DNA from: Lagopus muta
Lineage: Eukaryota > Chordata > Aves > Galliformes > Phasianidae
Direction of reading: 5' to 3'
Assembly: GCF_023343835.1 (NCBI RefSeq)
Contig: NC_064434.1
Location: forward strand, 6,925,505 to 6,989,504
Length of the DNA: 64,000 nt
In this document: positions 24,661 through 35,711 of the stretch, piece after piece
How positions within the stretch are numbered: the stretch's first letter is position 1
Layout of the letters: every line of letters starts with the position of its first letter
Program-made: the position numbers and the translations under genes
Notes under the pieces: model-generated
What the model was told of the DNA's origin: nothing
The model's database searches: none
What the model saw: the letters and a program-made list of their open reading frames with translations, nothing else

Positions 24661-27600
24661 CTGAGAAGAAAAAAAAGAAGACTCAGCATCAGTGTGCTCT
24701 AGCCTTAACACAGAACAGAACCACAACACACAAAGAACCACCTCAGGAACAGAATGAGACATAACAGCTGACGGCACAGAAATGGAGAAATAGGTGTCCT
24801 TCAGTGCTTGGTTCACTCGAGAGCAAGAAAATAAAAAGGATTCAAATGCTTCACCATGGCTCACGGACAGCTGTCACACAAATCTGCTATTTCTTAACCA
24901 GCTGGTGGAGCTCTACTTGATGTTTCCATAGCCAAGAGCCAGAACAAGGAAGCCTTTAGTATATGGTACATGCAGCAGAACCATAGAAGAAAAAGCAAAA
25001 TTTGCAAAGATTTTTTGCAAAATTTGCCTGGATAGTTAATTAGGTCTTACAGTAGCCTCTGTCTCCCAAAATAGGAGCAGTAGTAAATTCAAGATGCCTG
25101 CTAAGATGCAAAGAATCTTTCAAGAGTAAGCAAGACACAGGTTCCCAAGGATTTTTTTTTCCCCTGTTGAAGTACAGTTGTAAATAATACTGTTTATCAC
25201 AAAGAAAAAAACTCCTTAATATACTTAAACCTGTTAAACTTGGAATAACAAAGATAAAACCTTTATTTGGGAGCTCCTAATTAAAATAGCAATTGATCTT
25301 TCAGCAATACATCACAACAACATTTTGCATCATACCTTAGGCTGCTAAGAGTAATAAATCAGTACAAGTTAAGCACCTGAGCTCTTCTTCTGACCATTCA
25401 TAATCTCAGCACGATCAGGATAGGAGTCAGTATAGGATAGGAGTAAGACCTCTGGAGACCATCCAGTCCAACCCCCTGCTAAAGCAGGTTCCCTACAGTA
25501 GGTAGCACAGGAAAGCATCCAGAAGGGCTTTTGAGTATCTCCAGAGAAGGAGACTCCAAAATCTCTCTGGGCAGCCTCTATTTACAGTTTATCTCGACAG
25601 CAGTCTGGGTAGTGTTAAAACCTATGATTACTTTAAAGTGATTGAGGGAGAAACACAGGCAAAGTAACCTTTGCATATGACATGACTGTGTGGTACTGTG
25701 ACAGCAAGTTACAAATTGGAGAATGGTCCCTAAAGACAGCAGTTCCAAAACTTAATGTTAAGCCATTAATCCTACTTCCTCAAGGTTCCTTCATACATCT
25801 GCTGTGCTGACACCTTCTGACTTCATCCCCATTTATAAGCCTCTTTGGGAACTGGAAACTGTAGTAATTAAGAATTAAGCACACTAGATGCATTTTATTC
25901 CAACCATGCTGACAGGACAGACGTGCAGGTGAATAAGCTCGCCTGCTTAACTTTGGCCCTCCCTGCATGATCCTCTGGCTCAGCTCAAAGTCACATCCTC
26001 CACTTCCTTTTACATGCTGGAAGAAATACAAGTGGATTTTCTGAAACTCAACAGCTGCTGTCTGCTCAACAACTAGCAGGTTTTCCTTTTTGAGTAAGTG
26101 ATTTGCTCCAGATGTAGTCATTCTGTAAGAGACTTGTCATCATAAAAGCCACATAAATCCACTTAACTGTTTCTTCCAGCAGTGAACAATTCATATACCT
26201 TAACTTCCACTAACCTAAAAACCTCCAAGTTTCCTCAATGGATTTTGATTTACACTCAGTTACGAGCTGACTGGTAACATCAGCTCATGTTTCTCTCACA
26301 CTCCTCTTACTTATTTGCTAAAAAACAATGAATTTTCTCTAAAATAAATTCAAAAAGATACCCCAGATAGAGCCAAAGAGCAAAGCAACATTAAGTGAAC
26401 GGGAGATGCAGATGAGTTACAGATATTGAACGTATCATACATACAGTTGTAGCACAAATAATTCAGATGCGAGCACAAATAACAGCATTACCTGTGTGAA
26501 ACGTTGAATTTCTGAATTATCCTCTCCCCATCCGCTAACCAGATCTGGATGTTAGTGACTGGCTCCAAATCATTTAAGGGTACTACAGGAAGACGTCTTT
26601 TATCAGCAGCTGCTTGATGATCCTCTCTTCCTTTAGAGATTATCCTTGGAGTAGCACTGAAAAAAAAACAAAACAAACCCAAGTTAATACTTCCTGTAAG
26701 TTTGAACCCATGTCCAGATCTCTTTTTCTAGAGCTCTCTGCCCTGTGTCAAAGAGCAAAAAGGTTATGGGATTTGATATCATTAAAAAAACTAGAACAAA
26801 AACAAAAAAACAAACCAGAAAACTGTGCTAATAATTCCACATGGAAGTCTTCAACGTGCTGAAGAATTTGCTTGTCTGCAGTAAGCATTTTACAAGACAG
26901 GGAACTGACATGTCAAAGGATTAAAGCACACAAGAGAGATTCTTTGTGTATTTTTGTACTCTAATCACACAGGTGAAACTATAAGGGGCTTACGTTTGAA
27001 TTTGCATACTCAATGTTAATTTTCAGTGCAATGTGATTACAGTAATTCAATTTAACTGAAAGCTGTTAGCCTTGATTTAGACTCCAGCGTCATTTCTTTC
27101 AGTTTAGAGACACTCTTTAGAGAAATTGATTTAATGTGGAAACCCAGGCTTGTGCATACACTTAGCTTTTGATTTGCAAAGCACTTTCAACAGCTCAACG
27201 TACCATAAGGGCAAAGAAAGATCCATAAAATAGCTTGACAGAGGGATTCAGTTAAGTGTATGGTCTTTGGAAAAAAAAATTACTGGCACAAATACTGGTT
27301 TTGAAACGTCTAGAGCTTAGGTTTCTTTGCTTTCAGGAGCAAGCTTGTTCAGTATGTACTGTTTAAGTCATCACTCAGGCCTGATCCAACGGGCACATCC
27401 TCAGCACATAAACATGAGCAGATGTCTGCTTGCAAAACAACAGCAATGATTTAAGGAGTTACCATTTCTTCTGAGCTCTGTAGTGGTTACTGACTACATG
27501 AGTGCTTCACAGGGATTTCAAAGCTCAACTCCACACACCAAAAAAATCACCTACTGTTTCTTGAGGGAGAACTCACTAAACAATAGAACAACAGATCTTA

Positions 27601-30600
27601 ACAATACTGTTACAGACAAACAGCAGCCTTATGTTCTTGTATTGTGTTAGTTTAATCATAATGCAGGACAGCCACAGGTCATTTTTAATTAAAAACGAAG
27701 ATATCTACTGATTTGATACATTCAAGCTAACAGTCTTCTCAATCTGAAGCATTTCAAGAATTCTCTACCACTCGTGTCCAGGTAAGTGTTCTCACTCCCA
27801 GACTATCAGCCAGTAGAGGCACTTTTGATTTCTTCCACTGAAACTTGACCAAAAAAAAATTAAAAAGTTAAGCGATCTCAAACGATAAGAGATACTCACT
27901 ACAGATGAAGGCAATAAGCAGAAACCACGTGGGGTGCAAGAAATAGGAAGCAGTAACAATAGATTTCAAGATGTGCACCTGTACAACATTCTGGTTGCAG
28001 TCCAAGTGCAGGTGACTTACTATCATCCATCTGCCCCTACTGATGTACTTATCTCACACTCAGCTTCTCGTCATGCTTGAGCTCAACAACAATAACAATA
28101 AACCCTAGCTGCAGTCCAGATTTGGAAAAAGAACCAACCCTTAAGCACCAGCAAGATAAAGTTAAACAATCTTGGCAATGGAAGTAAAAACAAAAATAAA
28201 GTGCAAATCATACTTAAGTCCAGCAGTGATCAGCTTTCTCTGGCTGCTTGATAGTGCAGACCAGTTCAGGGCTTACTGACATGTAAGCAGCCACACATGA
28301 GCCAGCTGTCTCCAGTACAGCGGATGCTGGAGAGCCAACTCACTGTGCACTTCTGCCCAAGCTAAACCAGGCATATTTTAGTCTCATTAGCTACAGTTGT
28401 AGTTCACACAACTATCTTACATATACATAAACTTTGATGCTGTTCTCAAACCACCTCTTTCCTCTTTCCACATCTCAGGGCTCGTAGTAGCATTGGAGAT
28501 GATTCTTTAATAGCAAACATACACAGAACTGAAGGCAACACATTAAACTAAGCTGCAAGAGAAAGAAGAACTCTACTCACCAAGTTCTAAAGCATTTCTA
28601 CACTTAAATTTGTTCCTGTAAACTGACAGATAAAGCCATCTAGTGGTGGGAGCTCTGACCGAAGCCACAAACCAAAAACGTAAGTCTTCTATGAGTTTGA
28701 CATCAAACCATCATCATTCCTTCTAACAGTTCATTCCTTTTACATCTTCCCCTGATAATCTTACAAAGATTGAAGAGATACAAAAGTCTCCAGGCAATTT
28801 TCCAAATATTGGGCTTTTTCTCTTTAAGTATTGTGCTTACCCAGACTAACAGGAAGAATCTTGAAGCACACTGTTTTACTCTAAGAATGTTATACAGCAA
28901 ATCCATTTTGCTACAAGTGATTTCAGTCAACAGCACAGCTAAGGTCCTTTCTAAGGCTGTTTTTAAAATACCTTGTTAAACTTAACAGAGATTTTCAGCT
29001 GCAAATCTTGTGAGAGTCAAGCTATTAAGCGAACCTGAGTGGGGGTAAATAAACCTGAATATATCCATTTGTTATGCAGGTACCTGAGGTATATTGGAAA
29101 AGTCTTTGTTTCTCCTGTACAACATAAATGGAGAGGATCAAACTCATTTGGGTTGCATTAAAAATAAACAACAAATGAAAACAGTTCTAGCTCCTCTATT
29201 TCTTCCCCAAGCAAATTTTAATGAGGTGGTCAACAGACCAGTTTCTATTGAGACTCCATAATGCAGCCACTCATGTAATTCATTCACTTGGGAGCATCAG
29301 CAGAGAAATCTACAGAGATTATTATCAAGTTTAACTGATAAGCAAGTCATAAGCTAAGTAAATCATTCAGTCATTTGTTTCTCTTTTAGTTAAGCACATG
29401 AACGCAACTGTGTACAGGGAGTTCTACAGCTTCAACCTTGTTATGTTGTCCTTGTTTCAGCTGAGACAGAGTTAAATTTCTTCACAGAATCTGCTATGAT
29501 GCTATGTTTTGGCTTTAGGAGAAAAACAATCTTGATAACACATCAATGTTTCATTTGTTCCTCATCAGTGGTTACACAGGGCCAAGGACGTTTCAGCTTC
29601 TCCTACTGTCCTGCCAAAGGGAGGTGAATGAGGGGACACACGGAGCTGGTAGGGGACAGAACCAGAACAGCTGATCCAAGAGATCAAAGGGCCAAAGGGA
29701 TCTTTCATATCAGATGGCATCATTTAAAAAACAATAAAACTGTAAGAAGTTGGCTGGGGGGAGGGAGGGAGGGCTACTGCTTCTCAGGGACTGGCTGCAC
29801 ATAAGTTGGTGGGTGGTGAGCAGTTGTGTTGTGCATCACTTGTTCTGTAAGTGTGAACACTTGTGATTACCACTGATACCATTTCTCTCTTCCTTTTCTG
29901 TATTAGCAAATAAAAGAAATTGCAGGTTGAGATAAAAACCTTTTTTTCCTCCCAATTCTTTCCCCAGCTCATTGAGAGGAATGGGTAGTGAGCAAAAGAC
30001 CACGTGGTTCCAAGCTGACTGCTGGGTTAAACCACAGCATGTCCATCTCAGACAGCATTATTACTATTCCCCCAAAAAGCTCTTCTGTTCCAAGAGTAGC
30101 ATATGGATGCAATGGACATTTATTAACATCAGGAAGCGAGGACCAGTTTACAAAACACTCACGGCTCATGTTTCTACCACCAGCAAAAAATATTTAGTAG
30201 TCTTGAAAGAAAACATTCTGATACCGTAGCACTGAATAGAGCAGCAACAGCAGGAGGGCGCATTCTATCCTGTTCATACAGAACAAAATTGCTGAGCAAG
30301 TTGTGGGATGTCTCAGTGTGCAAAACCACTCAAGCGAAAGTCACAGAATAGCGCGCTTCCAGAACCTAACGCGCCTACTGGGAAGCCAGATCATTACTTG
30401 CTGTAGGCATGACAGAGCACGACAAGCAACTGAACAACCTGCCACTTAGCCCTGCTTAGCAGCAGAAACCCAGCATGCTGAAGATCTTTCTGCTTCCGCT
30501 ATCTACATGCCTACTGGTAAATGAAATACGATTCAGTTCTTGACCTTTGCTCAGGATTTCAGTGCTACCAGAAGCGAGACTTGAGGCATTTCTCATCCAC

Positions 30601-33600
30601 CTCTCAAGGGAAGTTCTCCCTATCGACCCTATCAACCCAAGCGTACAGCAATTGAATGAACAGCCTGTGCTACTGAAACAGATGAAACTGATCAAAGATG
30701 CTTGCTTCTCTAATGCATCCAGAAACCACTCACTCTTTGCCCCATCAGCCTTTTACTCTGTTACCCACCTCCTCCCCCAACCTCACCCAGCTGATGCTTT
30801 TCCTCAGCTTGAGCCTGAACAGCAAACCCTTTCCTCTGCATCAGAACAAGCTGTTCACTTCAGGCTTCAGCACAGCCTACAGGTCACCAAGCAGATCCAC
30901 CACTGAAGGTTTCCTGTAGGTTCCTGGTCACTGTGTTTCATTCCCAAGGCTGAAATCTTCTTTTTCATGCATGCAAATCTTACATGACAGAAATACATGA
31001 AAGATGACTCAGCAGAAGTAAGCTAAAGTTGCAGAGATTTATACAGGTGAACTCCTGGCTTCCCTCTGTGCAAAGGATTTCCAAAATGCTGTATGGTCAT
31101 AAACCACATCCAGTTTTTGTGCTGGTTGACTCTATCCACCCACACAGAATAAAGGAAAGAATGAGTGGGAAGTCAAACTGCAATGAACACATAGTTAAAT
31201 GCTGAACATGTTCAGCAGAATACAAAATAGTCTTCTTCAGCTCCAACACTCAAATTCCCCTTTTTTCATAGAAAGTACTGTACATTAACTTTTAACAGCA
31301 AAGCTTTTTTATTAAGTCACAGAATAAAAGAAACTGGGAACAGTTCTTTGAGAAAGTACTGTTCACATGGAAATTTTGAGAAAAGAAAGTCATTAAACTC
31401 CTGGCTGTGTGAGCAGGACCCCAGCCAGCAGATTGTAGGAGCTGATAATCCCCCATACAGCATTCATTAGACACGCCTAAATACTGAACTCAGATTTGGC
31501 CCCTGATAAAAAACCAATAAAAGAAAAATATTGATAACCTGGGGGGGTTCCATGGAGAGCCACAGAGATGTGGCTGGGCTGCAGCATCTGCCTTGGGGGG
31601 AGAGGATGGAGAAGGTGGGCTTGTTCAGCCTGTGGGAGAAACTGTACCAGGGGCCTTCACAGCAACCTGCCAGTACCTACAGGAGGTTATCAGGCTCTAC
31701 ACAGAGGATATAAGTTGAAATAAGGTAAATTCAGATTGGGTATTAGGAAAAACTTTCTCCCTCATGAGGTCAGGTCACTGAACCAGGTTTCACAGCCTCC
31801 ATCCTTGCAGAATTTCAAGGCCCAGCTGGATAAAGGCCTGAGGAATCTCATCTGTCCCCACACGTGAGCCTGGATTAGAGAACTCCAGAGGTAGCCTCCA
31901 ATCTGAATTATATGATCCCTTACCATACATATACTTTCCTTCAGCTACTCAAGCACAGATTACGTCAAGTTACTCACCTTCCTAATCTGTAACCATGACC
32001 AGAAAAGGGATGAAATATTGGCTTTTTTGATGACAGATACAATTCATCTTTTTTGTCCTCCACTTTCACATCTACCTCTTCCTTCTCAAATACTTTCTGC
32101 AGCTCAAAAGGCAGCTCCCTTAAGAAAAAAAAGACATCAGAAAAAGAATTATTATACTGTCTCAGTATCCAAAAACACATTAATGATTAATACCAGCTGT
32201 GTTTACTCTTGTAAAGATCATGCTTTAATAATTTATTAATAATCGTACTAACTGCATGATATGCAAATAACTCCAAGTTCTTGAGCTGCAAATTAAATAC
32301 AACTTGAACAATAAAATAAGACAATGTAATTCATTGAATGATACTGAAATTTACCCAGTAGTTACCACACCAAAGTACATGCAGAGGGTTTAATATTACT
32401 GCAGTGATACACAGCAAGTTCTTTTTTTTTTTTGTAACTCATGGGAATAAAAAGCCCCAAAAAAACATAGAAAACAATGATCAACTTTTAAGGAGAAAGA
32501 CTGAGGTTAGAAACAACGTGTTTAATTAGTGGTAAACAGGAAACTCAGCTTTAAGAAATCAGCTTCCTAACAACTACAGTCTTTAGTGCAGTAACATCAC
32601 TCAGCAGTGCTTTATTTGCCTTAAGCAGAACACAAGGCCTTTGTCTGGGTGGTGCTGAGTGCTAGCCTACCATCACCAGTTATGCAGGAACCATCTGGTA
32701 GTTACTTAGCACCTCCATAAGGATACAGAGAAAGGGAGGTGGTAAACTTTTGACTTCCACAAAGAAAGTAGAGGGCTCTCAACAACGCAATCTACTGCTA
32801 TTAGAACCAATGCAGGTGACACGCATAAGGTAAAATGTAAAATCAGTAGTTTTTGATGGGCTTGTAAAGCACAGAAGAGATAAAAAATAGTATGTGAATT
32901 AATTACACCATTCATGAAAACGAGTTATAAAAGAATATGATGCAAAATTATTTTCTCCCTTTTATTTGTATGGGATGGGGAAACAAACTACAAGTGAAAG
33001 GTTCAAATTATACTGGTTTCTATGTTCAATCTGCTTTTTTAAAGTAAGACTGCATCAAACACTAGCAGAAATCATTCCAGCATGCTCAATTTCAGTAGTT
33101 GGATAAAAGTAAGATCACTACATACACACACAAGTGAGTGAAATAGTAAGTTGGTACAAGGGAAGATGACTGCAATTGAAGGCTGATTGAAGCTTCCCGG
33201 AATTACAATGCAGCAACTGCGCCCACCAAAGGCTTTTCATCAATAAGAGGAAAACAAAGACCAGCAAACCAGACGTGCTTAACCACTTGCACACAGACTG
33301 CCAGCAGAAGTACCATTTGAGCACTGGCTATTACTGGGCACGATGACTTCCTTTTTATTTCATTCTGTGTCTGCTGTGCCTCTTACCAACACTCACTTTT
33401 ATCTACTCCATCAGCAACTGTACGACTGCTTTCAGTTGCAGTATGTGCAACTTGTGAATGTGAGAAATCATCGGCATGGCAGGAAATGACAGAGTCAGCA
33501 GACCGTACTCCTGCAGGGCTACTGGAGTGAAGCAATGCCAAAAATTTGGAGTATGAGCAAACTGTAATCCAAAGCACGTTAACTCAGGCAGATGAGGAAC

Positions 33601-35690
33601 AAAAAGCTCCCTCACCCTTTTTTAACGGAGTCCAAGAACTGCTGATTTCCAACATCAGTGTAGCTTCTAAGTTCACCATCATTTACTGTAAACCCATTTT
33701 TCCAAAGTTTAATGATCACATCAACCTGTAGAGCAAGAACAATTTTCAATTTAACGCTGATTTAAAACTAGCTTTATATAACCAACCGGTACCTTTGATT
33801 TTGAACCATCCAGTGCATGGAATAAAAACACTAAAAGAAGATTCACTGTAATGTGTTTTGACCCTGTCTTGACAGGTAGACTGACAGCAAGGGGGAAGTG
33901 AGATTTCTAAGCATCAATCAGTTAGAAGTAAACCTCACTCTAGTCATTATGCTTTCTTTGGGCAAAAACAAGCAGAGGGGACAATCACCTCCCTCTCCCT
34001 GCTGGCCACCCTTTTTTTAATGCAGCCCAGAACACAGCTGGCCTTCCAGGCTGCAAGCACACTCTGCTGGCTTATGTCCAGCTTCTCCTCCACCAACCTT
34101 TGGGAGCAACAGAAATACATAAAAAGGACAGAACCTCTTACATACAAAGCCATGCTGAGCATCCCATTACCACCACAACTATATAAAAGAGAGTAAGTGA
34201 AAAAACCTGGATTATTTCTTCATAGAAAGGCTACAACTCTTACAAACTTCCCCTGAGATGGCAGTTGTCACTCCTTGCACTGAATCAGAAGCTCTCTCTC
34301 TCTAGCAATTAATCAGAAGTGCATGAGCTAAGTCCCAGAACAAGAGTTCTATAGCAGTTTTTGGGTAGCAGAATTATAGGTTTGGTTCAGCCAGAGATGG
34401 CAGACCGCTCCTACTGCTGTCTGACTTCCGCATACATCTTCCTACAGGCGTATTGGATAAGACTGCTGAACTTCTTACATTTGTTTTCTGGAGTATTCCT
34501 GGAGTGCTATTATGTTAAATTAGTATTTTTTTTTTCAACATCTACCTGGTTCTTGACTGTAGTTGGAGACACGCATATTGCACCAATCTTCTGAGCTTCT
34601 TCAAAAAGGTCATTGACAAAATAGTCATGGTTTTGTTCTGTACCATTCAAAATCTGGCCATCAGCTCTTGACTTACACATCCTGCAGAACAAATGCACAA
34701 ATAACAAAGATGTTCCAGACAGCACAGAAGACAACAAGCAGTTACCCTAGAAGTTCAGTATTAAAATACATGCTCCCCTACACCAGCTTACTTGATTAAA
34801 AAGAGATGCATCAGCCACTTCTTTTCGTAGAACACTGCATACATAACAGCTATTTCTCTGTTAGACTCTGACCAATCACAATGCAGATATATGCAAGGTG
34901 AATGAACGATTATGTTGCAGTTTAGATTCTTTGCATAGTAAGAGGATTATGCAGGTTTTGGCAAACACTGCAGGAGTTATTTCCACTGGAGATTCAGATG
35001 TCTATTTTAAGTAATTCAGGAAAAAAAAAATGTAGCTCTTAAAAAAAAAAAAAAATCGAGTTTTATGAAGAACTCTGCAATAAATTCAAGGAGAGCAATG
35101 CTTACTTGAACAGTAATGAGCTACATTTGCATTAAAAGGAATTATTGTTTGCAGTGCCTCTATGCAACAGTAGGAATCCCTAAGGATTAATGTATTTAGG
35201 TAAAGAAAAACTCAGTGACATTAAGAAAGACTTCGGAAGCACGCTGTACCATACTGTGCCTACGTTTATTTTCTCAGAGAACAAAACAAACTTGGAGCAT
35301 TATTTGAGGCAACAAGCTGCCTTTCCTTTATCTCACAAGCATATCTGGAAAACCGAACACCTCCATACTAAATGTCAAAGTACACAGTGAGTTAGCAAAC
35401 TGCAACCCTGTCTTTCCATTTAAGTAAAATATTTATGCCACTTCTAGCATCCAGGAAACACTTTGGGTATTTGAGAAATCTTCAAGCAAAAATCTGTGGT
35501 TTTTTTTTTTTTTTTTTTTTAAACTTGGGTGTATGTGGAACAGAGGGTACAGCAGAAAAGACTGAAATCTGAAATTTAAGAGAAAGTTTAAAAAGTCCTG
35601 ATAGGACAAACACTAATAGGAAGGAAAAAGAAAACAGCTCAGGGAGATGAGAACCTACCATTCTTCCTTCACAGTTTTGACATTGTCCAT
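24357..35690 (-). CDS. UBXN2A: UBXN2A, SEP/UBX-domain p97 cofactor, complete CDS
   Basis: Six coding exons on the minus strand (35690-35659, 34681-34546, 33725-33616, 32118-31978, 26656-26492, 24660-24357) add up to 888 nt, a 295-residue protein plus TGA. Every junction keeps phase. Residues 57 to about 130 form a SEP domain (VDVIIKLWKNGFTVND, FLDSVKKGELPFELQ, EVDVKVEDK). Residues about 168-245 form a UBX domain, starting NDLEPVTNIQIWLADGERII and ending LQEAKLQNAVVVQRLQ. Known UBXN2A binds the AAA ATPase p97/VCP through UBX and acts in ubiquitin-dependent protein quality control, including nicotinic receptor subunits. The human protein is, from memory, 259 residues; the extra length here is at the C-terminus. 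The gene is divergent to ATAD2B, as in mammals. Confidence 0.96.
24661..26491 (-). other. UBXN2A: UBXN2A intron 6
   Basis: Intron of 1.8 kb with one CR1 fragment (25424-25588). The remainder is unassigned. Confidence 0.85.
25424..25588 (-). mobile_element. Degraded CR1 fragment, reverse
   Basis: CCATCCAGTCCAACCCCCTG, AGCAGGTTCCCTACAGTAGG and GGAGACTCCAAAATCTCTCT match the reverse CR1 3' region. The octamer end is replaced by diverged AGGATAGGAGT repeats. Confidence 0.8.
26492..26656 (-). CDS. UBXN2A: UBXN2A exon 6 (linker and start of UBX)
   Basis: 165 nt encoding residues 141-194 with split codons at both ends. ATPRIISKG is followed by a basic linker and then PLNDLEPVTNIQIWLADGER and IIQKFNVSH, the first strands of the UBX fold. 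Acceptor TTTTTCAG, donor GTAATG. Confidence 0.95.
29439..30039 (+). mobile_element. Solo LTR of an avian endogenous retrovirus (ERV-L-like), degraded
   Basis: A 0.6-kb segment with the order of parts of a common avian LTR family. It starts TTTCAGCTGAGACAGAGTTA, passes GATGCTATGTTTTGGCTTTA, AAGGACGTTTCAGCTTCTCC and GTTGTGTTGTGCATCACTTG, has AATAAA at 29909-29914, and ends GCTGGGTTAAACCACAGCA. No internal coding region flanks it, so it is a solo LTR. It lies antisense within UBXN2A intron 5. I could not see a convincing target-site duplication. The family assignment is from memory of consensus wording. Confidence 0.72.
31545..31925 (+). mobile_element. CR1 LINE fragment, forward, close to UBXN2A exon 5
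   Basis: AGATGTGGCTGGGCTGCAGC, GGCTTGTTCAGCCTGTGGGA and CAAGGCCCAGCTGGATAAAG follow the CR1 ORF2 end and 3' UTR. It lies antisense to UBXN2A and ends 53 bp from the exon 5 donor. Confidence 0.82.
31978..32118 (-). CDS. UBXN2A: UBXN2A exon 5 (SEP domain, second half)
   Basis: 141 nt encoding residues 94-139, from ELPFELQKVFEKEEVDVKVE to the PFSGHGYRLG motif that follows SEP domains in the p47/UBXN2 family. Acceptor TTCTTAAG, donor GTGAGT. A CR1 fragment ends about 50 bp beyond the donor. Confidence 0.96.
32119..33615 (-). other. UBXN2A: UBXN2A intron 4
   Basis: Intron of 1.5 kb. Only a short poly(T) near 32421 is notable. Confidence 0.85.
33616..33725 (-). CDS. UBXN2A: UBXN2A exon 4 (SEP domain, first half)
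   Basis: 110 nt encoding residues 57-92, VDVIIKLWKNGFTVNDGELR then SYTDVGNQQFLDSVKK, the core of the SEP domain. Acceptor CTCTACAG, donor GG/GTGAGG. Ends two bases into G93. Confidence 0.95.
33726..34545 (-). other. UBXN2A: UBXN2A intron 3
   Basis: Intron of 0.8 kb with an old CR1 coding-region fragment (33955-34112). Confidence 0.85.
33955..34112 (-). mobile_element. CR1 ORF2 remnant, reverse
   Basis: On the minus strand it reads QRLVEEKLDISQQSVLAAWK and then CIKKRVASREREVIVP, a decayed form of the CR1 reverse-transcriptase C-terminal region. No 3' tail is present. Confidence 0.72.
34546..34681 (-). CDS. UBXN2A: UBXN2A exon 3
   Basis: 136 nt encoding residues 12-56, including DYFVNDLFEEAQKIGAICVS, the conserved helix ahead of the SEP domain. 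Acceptor TTCTGCAG, donor CAG/GTAGAT. Ends in phase 0. Confidence 0.93.
34682..35658 (-). other. UBXN2A: UBXN2A intron 2
   Basis: Intron of about 1 kb with homopolymer runs: A-rich at 35019-35054 and 21 T at 35500-35520. Nothing else is supported. Confidence 0.85.
35500..35520. repeat. Poly(T) run of 21
   Basis: Homopolymer in UBXN2A intron 2, poly(A) on the gene strand. Confidence 0.95.
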
Positions 35691-35711
35691 GTTTTCATCC
35701 TGGTGCTCCTC
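35659..35711 (-). CDS. UBXN2A: UBXN2A exon 2 (start codon exon)
   Basis: The exon runs 35711-35659 after acceptor AATTAG. The chosen ATG is at 35690-35688 (context AACATGG) and gives MDNVKTVKEEW, which aligns with the human N-terminus shifted by three residues. The 21 bases before it stay open in frame, so a start further upstream in another first exon cannot be excluded. The exon ends two bases into the codon for W11, before donor GTAGGT. Confidence 0.88.

Larger units (their letters stand above)
26657..31977 (-). other. UBXN2A: UBXN2A intron 5
   Basis: The largest UBXN2A intron between coding exons (5.3 kb). It holds a solo LTR (29439-30039) and a CR1 fragment (31545-31925), both antisense to the gene. 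The rest is unique AT-rich sequence; the open frames at 30456-30919 have no family features. Confidence 0.85.

Noticed and set aside
24994..25028. Two GCAAAATTTGC near-palindromes 22 bp apart
   Set aside because: Short, AT-rich and without other context; likely chance or slippage.
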